A stretch of DNA of 9,652 nucleotides from Candidatus Scatomorpha stercorigallinarum (GCA_018713375.1 DVOV01000239.1:1-9652); one strand, 5' to 3'. Counted from the first letter of the stretch, positions 1 to 5,834 are shown. Notes: a model not told the origin generated them from the sequence alone. Numbers and translations: made by a program.

Positions 1-1351
1 CGTAGCGGATCTTGCCGTCGGCGATGTCGTAGAAGCGGTTGATGAGGTTGGTGATGGTGGTCTTGCCCGCGCCGGTGGCGCCGACGAAGGCGATCTTCTG
101 CCCGGGCTTGGCCCACATGCTGATGTCGTGCAGCACGAGCTTATCCTCGTCGTAGCCGAAGTCCACGTGGTCGAACACGACCTGGCCGCGCAGTTTGGTG
201 TAGGTGACGGTGCCGTCCGCCTTGTGCGGGTGCTTCCAGGCCCAGACGTTGGTGCGCTCCTCGGTCTCATAGATCTCGTCGCCCTCGCCCTCCCTGGCGT
301 TGACGAGCTCGACGTAGCCCTCGTCCTTCTCCGGCTCCTGGTCCATCAGGTCGAAGACGCGCTGCGCGCCGGCGGCGGCGGTGACGACGAAGTTGATCTG
401 CATGGAGAGCTGGCTGATGGGCTGGGTGAAGCTCTTGTTGAGGCCGACGAAGGTGACGACCGTGCCCACCGTGACGCCGGCGAGGCCGTTGATGGCGAGA
501 ATGGCGCCGACGATGGCCACCACGGCGTAGCTCAGCCAGCCGATGTTGGCGTTGACGGGCATCAGCAGGTTGGCGAAGGTGTTGGCCATGCAGCCGCTCT
601 CGCGCAGCTCCTCGTTGACCTTGCGGAAGCCGGCCTTGGCCTCCTCCTCGTGGCAGAACACCTTGACGACCTTCTGGCCGTCCATCATCTCCTCGATGTA
701 GCCGTCCACGGCGCCCAGGTCCTGCTGCTGCTTGATATAGTACTTGGCGGAGAACTTGGTGAACTTGCTGGTGACAAAGAGCATCAGCAGGGCGGTCAGC
801 AGGCTGATGACGGTGAGCGCCGGGTTCAGCACCAGCATGGTGATGAAAGTGGCGATCATGGTGATGCTGGAGTTGATGGTCTGGGGGATGGTCTGGCTGA
901 TGAGCTGGCGCAGCGTGTCGATATCGTTGGTGTACACCGACATGATGTCGCCGTGGGCGTGGGTGTCGAAGTACTTGATGGGCAGGGACTCCATCTTGCT
1001 GAACAGGTCGTTACGCAGCAGCAGCATGGTGCCCTGGCTGACGTTGACCATCAGGCGGCTGTAGCAATAGGCGGCGAGCACGCCCGCGCCCATGATGCAG
1101 ATGAGGCGGATGATGTCGTTCAGCAGCTCGGGGAAGAGGTCCGCGCCCGTGTTGAGCATGGGCTCGATGTAATCGTCAACGAGCGTCTGCGGGAAGGTGG
1201 CGCCGATGACGCTGGTGACGGCGTTTATCAGTATGCACACGATGACGAGGGCAAAGACCCACTTGTAGTGCGCGAGCATGTATTTTACCACGCGGCCGAG
1301 CAGGGGCATGGAGCTCTTGAGATGGCCGCGGCGGCCCTTTTTCTGATCCAT
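1..1351 (-). CDS. ABC exporter half-transporter (TMD-NBD), second subunit of a heterodimer, 3' end outside window
   Basis: Membrane ATPase half that should pair with the product of 1370-3109 to export drugs or metabolites across the cytoplasmic membrane. 450 codons lie in the window; the gene runs off the left edge. The N-terminal part is an ABC type I exporter membrane domain (hydrophobic segments near residues 31-50 and 84-100 and in pairs further on; a conserved intracellular helix YFDTHAHGDIMSVYTND at 127-143). The nucleotide-binding domain follows, with A-loop Tyr400 and a canonical Walker A GATGAGKT at 424-431 (Lys430). The signature motif, Walker B and H-loop lie outside the window, so the intact ATP site expected in this partner cannot be verified. 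An unusually long charged linker (about 346-388, containing WAWKHPH and DGTVTY) joins the two domains; I recall similar linkers in clostridial homologues. The ATG at 1351-1349 is chosen because AAAGGAGGAG (1361-1370) precedes it; it starts 18 nt after the upstream stop. Substrate unknown. Confidence 0.95.
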   Translation of the reverse strand, partial: MDQKKGRRGHLKSSMPLLGRVVKYMLAHYKWVFALVIVCILINAVTSVIGATFPQTLVDDYIEPMLNTGADLFPELLNDIIRLICIMGAGVLAAYCYSRLMVNVSQGTMLLLRNDLFSKMESLPIKYFDTHAHGDIMSVYTNDIDTLRQLISQTIPQTINSSITMIATFITMLVLNPALTVISLLTALLMLFVTSKFTKFSAKYYIKQQQDLGAVDGYIEEMMDGQKVVKVFCHEEEAKAGFRKVNEELRESGCMANTFANLLMPVNANIGWLSYAVVAIVGAILAINGLAGVTVGTVVTFVGLNKSFTQPISQLSMQINFVVTAAAGAQRVFDLMDQEPEKDEGYVELVNAREGEGDEIYETEERTNVWAWKHPHKADGTVTYTKLRGQVVFDHVDFGYDEDKLVLHDISMWAKPGQKIAFVGATGAGKTTITNLINRFYDIADGKIRY

Positions 1352-1369
1352 AAAAGCCTACTCCTCCTT

Positions 1370-3109
1370 TCAGGCCGGCTGGTCGAAGTCGCCGCCGCCC
1401 TTGATCTGGCTCTCGTAGATGTCCTGATAGATGGCGTTCGACTTCAGCAGGTTCTCGTGCGTGTCAAAAGCGTCGATCCTGCCGTCGTCAAGGACGAGGA
1501 TGCGGTCGGCGTCCTGCACGCTGGAGATGCGCTGGGCGATGATGATCTTGGTGGTGCCGGGGATGGTCTGGCGGAAGGCCGCGCGTATCCTGGCGTCCGT
1601 GGCCGTATCGACGGCGCTGGTGGAGTCGTCAAGTATCAGCACCTTGGGCTTTTTCAGCAGCGCGCGGGCGATGCACAGGCGCTGCTTCTGGCCGCCGGAG
1701 ACGTTGTTGCCGCCGCGCTCGATGCGCGTGTCATAGCCGTCCGGGAAGCGGTCGATGAACTCGTCGGCGCATGCGGCCTGACATGCGGCTTTGCACTCTT
1801 CAAGCGTGGCGTTCTCGTTGCCCCAGCGGAGGTTTTCCAGTATCGTGCCGGTGAAGAGGGTGTTCTTCTGCAGCACGACGGCCACCTGGTTGCGCAGCGC
1901 CTCCATGTCGTACTGGCGCACGTCGATGCCGCCCACCTTCACGTCGCCGCTGTCCACATCGTAGAGGCGGCAGATGAGGTTGACAAGGCTTGACTTGCCC
2001 GCGCCGGTGCCGCCGATGACGCCGATGGTCTCGCCGGACCTGATGTGCAGGTCCACGTCCGAGAGGGCGTTCTTGCCGCTGCCGTGCTTATAGGAGAAGT
2101 TGACGTTGTCGAAGTCGATGGAGCCGTTGGGGACCTCGTAGATGGGGTCGTCCGGGTCGTGCAGATCCGGCTTCTCGCGCAGGACCTCGCTGATACGGCG
2201 CACGCTGGCGAGGGACATGGTGATCATGACCACCAGCATGGAGAGCATCATCAGGCTCATCAGCAGGCTCATGATGTAGCTGAAGAGGCTGGTGAGGTCG
2301 CCCGTCGTGAGGCTGCCGCCGACGATGAGCTCCGCGCCCATCCAGCTGACCATGATGATGCAGAAATAGACGGAGAGCATCATGGCCGGGTTGTTGAAGG
2401 CGAGCAGGCTCTCGGCCTTGACGGCCAGCTTGTAGAGCCGGGTGCTGGCCTTGGAGAACTTCTTGTCCTCATAGCCCTCGCGCACGAAGGCCTTCACCAC
2501 GCGGATGGCGGAGACGTTTTCCTGCACGCTGGCGTTCAGGTCGTCATAGCCGTCGAACATCTTGTTGAAGATGCGGATGGTGACGACCATGATGCTGCCC
2601 AGGACGGCCACCAGGAACACGGCCGCGATGGCGAACGTGGGGGCGATCTGCGGGCAGATGATAAGGCACATGACGAAGCTGAAGATGAGGTTCAGCGGCG
2701 CGCGCACGGCCATACGCGTGCACATCATGTACGCCCACTGGACGTTGGTGATGTCCGTCGTCATGCGGGTGACAAGGCCGGGGACGGAGAACTTGTCGAT
2801 GTTGGAGAAGGAAAAGGTCTGTACGTTATTGTATATGGCCTCGCGCAGGTTGGCCGCGAAGCCGGTGGACGACTTGGCGGCGAAACGGCCGGCCAGGGCG
2901 CCGAAGCCCAGCGATACGATGGCCATGGCGACCATCAGTATGCCGTAGCGCACGACGACGGAAAGGTCAGACGCCTGCAGGCCGTCGTCGATGATGATGG
3001 CGGTGATGAAGGGCATGAGTATTTCCAGCAGCACCTCGCCGGCAGTGAGACCCATGGTGATAAAGGCGTCTTTGCCGTATTTTCCCGCCTGTTTCAGAAC
3101 GAGTTTCAA
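1370..3109 (-). CDS. ABC exporter half-transporter (TMD-NBD) with degenerate ATP site, first subunit of heterodimer
   Basis: Half of a heterodimeric ABC exporter (BmrCD/LmrCD/TM287-288 type by architecture), 579 residues, a full-length half-transporter. The membrane domain spans about 1-305 with six hydrophobic segments (near 17-40, 51-75, 135-152, 155-178, 238-260, 272-300). NBD motifs: A-loop Tyr340, Walker A GGTGAGKSS 366-374, Q-loop Gln414, signature VSGGQKQ 470-476, Walker B VLILDDSTSAVD 490-501, H-loop region IIIAQRISS 522-530. The residue after the Walker B Asp is Asp495 instead of the catalytic Glu, and the H-loop His is Gln526. This is the known degenerate-site pattern of the first subunit in such pairs, so its own Walker site should not hydrolyse ATP well while its intact signature motif serves the partner's site. 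The start is TTG (3109-3107), 5 nt after the marR stop; its GGAGGG lies in the last marR codons, suggesting translational coupling. Substrate unknown. Confidence 0.95.
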   Translation of the reverse strand: MKLVLKQAGKYGKDAFITMGLTAGEVLLEILMPFITAIIIDDGLQASDLSVVVRYGILMVAMAIVSLGFGALAGRFAAKSSTGFAANLREAIYNNVQTFSFSNIDKFSVPGLVTRMTTDITNVQWAYMMCTRMAVRAPLNLIFSFVMCLIICPQIAPTFAIAAVFLVAVLGSIMVVTIRIFNKMFDGYDDLNASVQENVSAIRVVKAFVREGYEDKKFSKASTRLYKLAVKAESLLAFNNPAMMLSVYFCIIMVSWMGAELIVGGSLTTGDLTSLFSYIMSLLMSLMMLSMLVVMITMSLASVRRISEVLREKPDLHDPDDPIYEVPNGSIDFDNVNFSYKHGSGKNALSDVDLHIRSGETIGVIGGTGAGKSSLVNLICRLYDVDSGDVKVGGIDVRQYDMEALRNQVAVVLQKNTLFTGTILENLRWGNENATLEECKAACQAACADEFIDRFPDGYDTRIERGGNNVSGGQKQRLCIARALLKKPKVLILDDSTSAVDTATDARIRAAFRQTIPGTTKIIIAQRISSVQDADRILVLDDGRIDAFDTHENLLKSNAIYQDIYESQIKGGGDFDQPA

Positions 3110-3114
3110 AGTTT

Positions 3115-3570
3115 TTATCCCTCCAGATTACTGTCCTCAGGGGACGAAAGGTTTTTCAGCATTTTTTTCTGCAGGCGGCAGAAGGTGACGATCTCGTCCT
3201 CCGTAAAGCCGCGGAAGAGCTGGTCCGGCAGGTCCTTGAGCATGGCGTCCATCATGTCGCGCACGTGCTCGCCCTTTTCCGTCACGCGCAGGAGCTTGCG
3301 CCGCTCGTCGAGCGCGCTGGGCTCCACGCTGACGAAGCCCTTTTCCCGCAGGCGCTTGACCATCGTCGAGGCCGCGGACATGGAATAGCCCATTTCCCGG
3401 TGCAGCTCCGTGAGCGAGGTCTCGCCCTGCGAGTTTTCCAGGATGTGCAGCAGGACGGACGCCTGTACGCCCGTCAGCCCCTGCTCGGCGAGGGCCCTGT
3501 CGCCCCGTGCGCAGAGCTGATAGCTGATGTACCGGTTGTCCCTGATCATTTCGCCAAGGTCAACATCCAT
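3115..3570 (-). CDS. MarR-family winged-helix transcriptional regulator
   Basis: DNA-binding repressor of the MarR family, 151 residues, normal length for the family. The winged helix-turn-helix occupies about residues 31-100 (LTGVQASVLLHIL, then TSLTELHREMGYSMSAASTMVKRLREKGFV as recognition region). The wing carries the family hallmark DERRK at 88-92. The flanking N- and C-terminal helices should dimerise. The ATG at 3570-3568 is preceded by a purine-rich AAGGAAGGGGG about 12 nt upstream, somewhat far but the only good candidate. It is the first gene of a minus-strand operon with the two ABC exporter halves. By analogy with this very common arrangement it probably represses its own operon until a ligand binds; the ligand is not predictable. 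The stop codon is 5 nt from the next start. Confidence 0.93.
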   Translation of the reverse strand: MDVDLGEMIRDNRYISYQLCARGDRALAEQGLTGVQASVLLHILENSQGETSLTELHREMGYSMSAASTMVKRLREKGFVSVEPSALDERRKLLRVTEKGEHVRDMMDAMLKDLPDQLFRGFTEDEIVTFCRLQKKMLKNLSSPEDSNLEG

Positions 3571-3619
3571 CAGAGCGTTTACCCCCTTCCTTTAGATGTT
3601 AACTATTTGGACGTTGATA

Positions 3620-3648
3620 TTTATAGCACGTTAAGTCTTGAATGTGAA
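3620..3648 (-). promoter_or_regulatory. SigmaA-type promoter for the marR-ABC operon
   Basis: Reading the minus strand, TTCACA (3648-3643) is followed after exactly 17 nt by TATAAA (3625-3620). A TGC directly before the -10 gives an extended -10 element. Transcription would start near 3612, about 40 nt before the marR ATG. It overlaps the opposing lysR promoter candidate. Confidence 0.6.
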
Positions 3649-3666
3649 ATACAAATGTGTTATCAT
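3638..3666 (+). promoter_or_regulatory. Candidate promoter for lysR
   Basis: TTGAAT (3638-3643), a 17-nt spacer and TATCAT (3661-3666) face the LysR gene. Transcription would begin near 3673, leaving a leader of about 60 nt. Its -35 overlaps the marR -35 on the other strand, so the two promoters could not easily be occupied together. Other AT-rich hexamers nearby could also act as -10 boxes. Confidence 0.45.
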
Positions 3667-3708
3667 CTATAAATGTTTTTTATAGAATTTCTATATCATA
3701 CAAATGTG
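3649..3708. repeat. 11-bp direct repeat ATACAAATGTG, two copies 49 bp apart
   Basis: Identical copies at 3649-3659 and 3698-3708 flank the CTATA half-site cluster in the marR-lysR spacer. Two identical 11-mers in a 162-bp control region may be binding sites, possibly for the LysR protein, but AT-rich composition raises the chance of coincidence. Confidence 0.4.
3667..3695. promoter_or_regulatory. CTATA/TATAG half-site cluster, candidate MarR or LysR operator
   Basis: Three half-sites alternate in orientation: CTATA at 3667-3671, TATAG at 3681-3685 and CTATA at 3691-3695. The last two form a perfect 15-bp palindrome (TATAGAATTTCTATA, 3681-3695); the first two form an inverted repeat CTATAAA-5 nt-TTTATAG. 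The cluster sits at the expected lysR start site and just upstream of the marR -35. Symmetric AT-rich sites like this suit either regulator; which one binds cannot be told from sequence. Confidence 0.4.
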
Positions 3709-3732
3709 CACAAAACATACGGAGGGAGTTTG

Positions 3733-4614
3733 TTGAATACTACACAGCTGGAGTGCTTCCTGGCGGTGGCCAACTGCCTGAATTTTTCGCGCGCGGCGGA
3801 GCAGCTGCGCCTCACCCAGCCGGCCGTCAGCCACCAGATAAGCACGCTGGAGGACGAGCTGGGCGTCAAGCTCTTCAAGCGCACGAGCAAAAGCGTGCGC
3901 CTGACGCAGGAGGGGTATCTATACACGCAGTACGCGGGGGAGATTATGCGCCTTTTCAACGTCTCGCGCGGGCGGCTGAAGGCGGCGCAGTCGGAGCGCC
4001 GGCGGGTGCTGGGCATCGGCTGCCGCAGCACGCTGGAGCTGGGGCTGCTCTCCGTGGCGCTCGCGCAGCTGCGCGAGGAGGACGGCGGCTTCGTGCCGAT
4101 GCTGCGCGTGGTGCCGCACGATTCGCTGGAGAACCTGCTGCTGGACGGGGAGATACAGGTGATGCCGGCGTTCAGGGAAAACGCGCCCAAGCGCGCGGTC
4201 TATCACGAGCTCTCGCTCTGCCGCGTGGTCTGCGCCGCGCCGGCGGGCAGCCCGCTGGCACAGCGGGAGAGCGTGAGCGTGCAGGAGCTGGCCGGCAGCC
4301 CGCTGATCGCCGTCACGCGCCCCAACTCCGTGCCGCGCGCCGTCACGGCCGTGCAGAACCAGCTGCTGGCCGGGCGCGACCCGGGCCAGGTGATATTCTG
4401 CGAGAGCTTCGAAGCGCAGAGCGCGGTGATCGCCGCGGGCTTCGCCGCCGCCGTGATGGCGGAGACGCCGGGCTCTCACACGACGGGCGTCTGCTATACG
4501 CCCGTGGAGGGCGCCGAGCCCATCTCCTACGGCGCCGCGTATATGCCCGGGGAGCGCGACCGGCTGCTTGAGCGCTTCCTGCGCGTGCTGGAGGAGACCG
4601 CCGCCGGGCAATGA
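3733..4614 (+). CDS. LysR-type transcriptional regulator
   Basis: Cytoplasmic DNA-binding regulator of 293 residues, typical for LysR proteins. The N-terminal winged helix-turn-helix (about 1-60) shows the family pattern: QLECFLAVA, then NFSRAAEQLRLTQPAVSHQIS and LEDELGVKLFKR. A periplasmic-binding-protein-like effector domain covers about 90-290. The TTG at 3733 is chosen over an in-frame ATG at 3673 because GGAGGGAG (3721-3728) lies just upstream and because LysR proteins normally begin only a few residues before the QLECF motif. A second in-frame TTG directly before it (3730) is too close to the Shine-Dalgarno. It is divergent from marR across a 162-bp AT-rich spacer and may regulate itself or the exporter operon. 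No metabolic gene sits next to it, so its effector is unpredictable. Confidence 0.93.
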   Translation: MNTTQLECFLAVANCLNFSRAAEQLRLTQPAVSHQISTLEDELGVKLFKRTSKSVRLTQEGYLYTQYAGEIMRLFNVSRGRLKAAQSERRRVLGIGCRSTLELGLLSVALAQLREEDGGFVPMLRVVPHDSLENLLLDGEIQVMPAFRENAPKRAVYHELSLCRVVCAAPAGSPLAQRESVSVQELAGSPLIAVTRPNSVPRAVTAVQNQLLAGRDPGQVIFCESFEAQSAVIAAGFAAAVMAETPGSHTTGVCYTPVEGAEPISYGAAYMPGERDRLLERFLRVLEETAAGQ

Positions 4615-4618
4615 GGGC

Positions 4619-4655
4619 AAAAATGCCGCCGCCCCGCATTTTGCGGGGCGGCGGC
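4619..4655. terminator. GC-rich 14-bp hairpin, terminator stronger in the minus direction
   Basis: A perfect 14-bp stem (4625-4638 with 4642-4655) closes a 3-nt TTT loop, 10 nt after the lysR stop. The plus side has no T-run after it. The minus-strand RNA, however, reads hairpin, one A, then five U (A-run 4619-4623), which is a proper intrinsic terminator. It may end lysR mRNA inefficiently, and could end minus-strand transcripts arriving from bofA. Confidence 0.6.
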
Positions 4656-4738
4656 CGGCAATCTGGCATTGCTCTGTGAGCCGCGCGCTTTCGCCGTCGG
4701 CAAAAGCGGCAGATACAGCGGTAACAGGGTTTTCCACA

Positions 4739-4767
4739 TTGACATTTGAGTTAGAGGCTGCTATGAT
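4739..4767 (+). promoter_or_regulatory. Near-consensus SigmaA promoter with no protein gene behind it
   Basis: TTGACA (4739-4744), 17-nt spacer, TATGAT (4762-4767): consensus -35, one mismatch in the -10, ideal spacing. The predicted start, near 4774, coincides with the first base of the inverted repeat at 4774-4847. The best open frame downstream on this strand (from 4810) has no ribosome binding site and no protein-like features, so the promoter points to a non-coding RNA. Confidence 0.65.
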
Positions 4768-4773
4768 ATTATT

Positions 4774-4965
4774 GCCAGCAGGAGTTGTCCCGGTGTAAAA
4801 AGCGCCCGTTTGGGTGGCATTCCCGGTAGAATGGCTCTCCTGCTGGCTTGTGTTTTCTGGGTTGGCTTTCTGCCCGAAATCGGATATACTATCACTAGAA
4901 GGTGCGCCTCTCTCTATCCCAGGCTGCCGGCATTTGCCCGCACTTGGTTGAGGGGGCGCACCTTC
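4774..4965 (+). ncRNA. Candidate structured non-coding RNA, family unknown
   Basis: About 192 nt starting where the 4739-4767 promoter should initiate. Visible helices: P1, a perfect 11-bp pair 4774-4784/4837-4847. Inside P1 are two small hairpins (4803-4807/4812-4816 with loop GTTT; CATTC 4818-4822/GAATG 4829-4833), suggesting a multi-branch junction. A 6-bp hairpin with one bulge follows (4855-4861/4873-4878). P2 is a perfect 11-bp pair 4898-4908/4955-4965 with inner extensions including CCAGG 4919-4923/CTTGG 4943-4947 and GGC 4929-4931/GCC 4936-4938. There is no clear U-tract after P2 (ATTAATTCC, then TTTT at 4976-4979), so the 3' end is uncertain. I do not recognise 6S, SRP, tmRNA, RNase P or a known riboswitch core. 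It lies antisense to the presumed 3' extension of the bofA transcript. The fold was found by eye; no energy calculation or homology search was possible. Confidence 0.5.
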
Positions 4966-5075
4966 ATTAATTCCATTTTCGATCTCTATATTGCCGCGTC
5001 TGTCAAGATGAATAGGCGCAACAACGCTGTTGCCGGAACGTGCCGGCCCGTTCTGCAGATGTAACAAAGTATGTA
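4966..5075. other. Rest of the lysR-bofA spacer: small hairpins only
   Basis: No gene is supported here. Two overlapping hairpins occur after the bofA stop: GCAACA 5018-5023 with TGTTGC 5028-5033, and GCCGG 5032-5036 with CCGGC 5043-5047. They are mutually exclusive and lack a T-run on either strand, so they are poor terminators. A minus-strand frame is open across this stretch and the RNA candidate, but has no ribosome binding site. Confidence 0.4.
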
Positions 5076-5339
5076 TCAGAGGAAGGCCTGCAAAAGTATC
5101 AGCAGCACCAGGCCGGGGATGCCGAGGACGCCGGCCACCAGGGCGTTGGTGGCGTTCATCCCCAGCGAGAGGTCGAAAAAGCCGCCGATGAAGTTGAACA
5201 CGAAGAGCATCACGAAGCCGCAGAGCATGTTCAGCAGCAGTTTCAGCAGCAGCTTCATCGGCGTTTTCAGTATGGCCACGAGCAGCCAGATGAGCAGCGC
5301 GCAGACCACGATGACGGCGATAGTCGCGGGTGTTTCCAT
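5076..5339 (-). CDS. bofA: Pro-SigmaK processing inhibitor BofA family protein
   Basis: Small membrane protein of 87 residues, the same length as I recall for Bacillus subtilis BofA. There BofA holds the SpoIVFB protease inactive in the outer forespore membrane with SpoIVFA until the sigmaK checkpoint is satisfied. Family features seen: a hydrophobic N-terminal segment (about 7-23), a Lys-Pro-Met-Lys turn followed by a second hydrophobic helix (about 30-50), the NFIGG motif at 49-53, Asn62, and the C-terminal GVLGIPG at 70-76 leading into a last hydrophobic stretch (77-87). The ATG is preceded by AGGAGG with about 7 nt spacing, an excellent site. It follows yaaL by 16 nt, as in Bacillus where yaaL and bofA are adjacent, but recR is not upstream here. 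Its presence argues for an endospore former. Confidence 0.93.
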   Translation of the reverse strand: METPATIAVIVVCALLIWLLVAILKTPMKLLLKLLLNMLCGFVMLFVFNFIGGFFDLSLGMNATNALVAGVLGIPGLVLLILLQAFL

Positions 5340-5355
5340 TTTTTTCCTCCTGTTG

Positions 5356-5571
5356 CTACAGATACAGCGACTTCAGGTTGCGCACGGCGCAGTTGTACTT
5401 GCTCCTGAGGGCGCTGATCTCGAATATACAGACATCCATCGACGCGTCGTCGGTGACGACGTCGAACTGGCGGTAGGCCTCTCCGAGCGAGCGGCGGACC
5501 TCGCCCAGTTCCGCCTGGGCTTTGGCGATCTCCGCGCGCTTTTCGCGCGCTGCTCTCGAACGTTTGGACAT
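5356..5571 (-). CDS. yaaL: YaaL family protein (DUF2508)
   Basis: Small soluble protein of 71 residues, function unknown, recognised by its position just before bofA and by the DUF2508-like C-terminal half. That half reads AYRQFDVVTDDASMD (32-46) followed by IFEISALRSKYN (49-60). The N-terminal third is basic and Ala-rich (MSKRSRAAREKRAEIAKAQAEL) and should be helical. I place the start at ATG 5571-5569 because AAGGAG lies 10 nt upstream; an in-frame GTG at 5580-5578 is only 1 nt from that site. The pair is probably one transcript; weak promoter-like bases (GTTAAA, then TAGAAT, 16-nt spacing) occur on the minus strand near 5595-5622. High Lys/Arg content is unlike the membrane-bound partner. 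Confidence 0.87.
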   Translation of the reverse strand: MSKRSRAAREKRAEIAKAQAELGEVRRSLGEAYRQFDVVTDDASMDVCIFEISALRSKYNCAVRNLKSLYL

Positions 5572-5720
5572 GGCGTTCACACTCCTTGTCCATATATTCT
5601 ATTCAAAAGCAGGGAGCTTTAACCGTGCGCATGAAAAAATTCCCGCAAATATATCGCGCAGGCCGCGGCATACTACTCCCGGAGCTGAAGAGAGGCGCTC
5701 GAGCGGCGAGAGAGATAAGA
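5572..5720. other. yaaL upstream region, no gene seen
   Basis: This holds the yaaL ribosome site and an AT-rich stretch (about 5582-5655) that likely contains the yaaL promoter on the minus strand. No convincing plus-strand promoter was found by eye, although the terminator at 5792-5831 implies that plus-strand transcription passes or begins in this area. Confidence 0.4.
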
Positions 5721-5831
5721 CCCGCGGAGATGCCTTGAATAAGCTCAAGTTCCGCGGGCGTTCGCAAACGCGAGACAGTCCGGGCGGAGCGGCGGGAGAG
5801 AGGCCGGAAGGCGCGCTCTCCCGCTTTTTTT
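5721..5831 (+). ncRNA. Candidate terminated small RNA (upstream of topoisomerase operon)
   Basis: Three consecutive plus-strand helices end in a U-run. Helix A: 8-bp CCCGCGGA 5721-5728/TCCGCGGG 5751-5758 topped by CTTGA 5734-5738/TCAAG 5745-5749, with a 5x1 internal loop and a 6-nt apical loop. Helix B: CGTT 5759-5762/AACG 5767-5770 around CGCA. Helix C is the terminator at 5792-5831. No plus-strand protein gene precedes it, because yaaL and bofA face the other way. It could be the 3' part of a small RNA starting between about 5572 and 5720, an attenuated leader, or the end of a long antisense transcript. The 5' end is not established and I recognise no family. Confidence 0.33.
5792..5831 (+). 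terminator. Intrinsic terminator, plus strand
   Basis: GCGGGAGAG (5792-5800) pairs perfectly with CTCTCCCGC (5816-5824), followed at once by seven T (5825-5831). The loop contains a nested GCC-GGAA-GGC hairpin (5803-5812) with a GNRA-type tetraloop. No T-run flanks it on the minus strand, so its direction is clear. Confidence 0.85.
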
Positions 5832-5834
5832 GCC

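Noticed and set aside
128..3388. Long plus-strand open frames of 621 and 447 codons
   Set aside because: Antisense to the two ABC genes and marR. The predicted proteins are low-complexity (His, Asp, Val, Ala), have no ribosome sites and overlap well-supported genes.
4804..4826. T-box-like GGGTGG sequence in the RNA candidate
   Set aside because: GGGTGG followed by CATTCCC only partly resembles the T-box bulge. There is no stem I or specifier loop, no antiterminator/terminator pair and no downstream synthetase or amino acid gene.
4774..4965. 6S RNA
   Set aside because: 6S RNA has paired 5' and 3' ends and one long rod with a central bubble. Here the 5' end pairs internally with 4837-4847, giving separate domains.
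4810..5064. 84-codon plus-strand frame behind the strong promoter
   Set aside because: No Shine-Dalgarno before its ATG, an irregular composition with no coherent domain, and both 11-bp inverted repeats or their linker fall inside it.
3919..5067. 382-codon minus-strand frame covering the lysR-bofA spacer
   Set aside because: Over 60% lies antisense to lysR and it runs through the terminator hairpin. The TTG start has no ribosome site. The part in the spacer is Asn/Ser/Thr/Gly-rich with mixed third positions unlike its neighbours. A decayed foreign gene cannot be fully excluded, but the plus-strand promoter and helices fit an RNA better.
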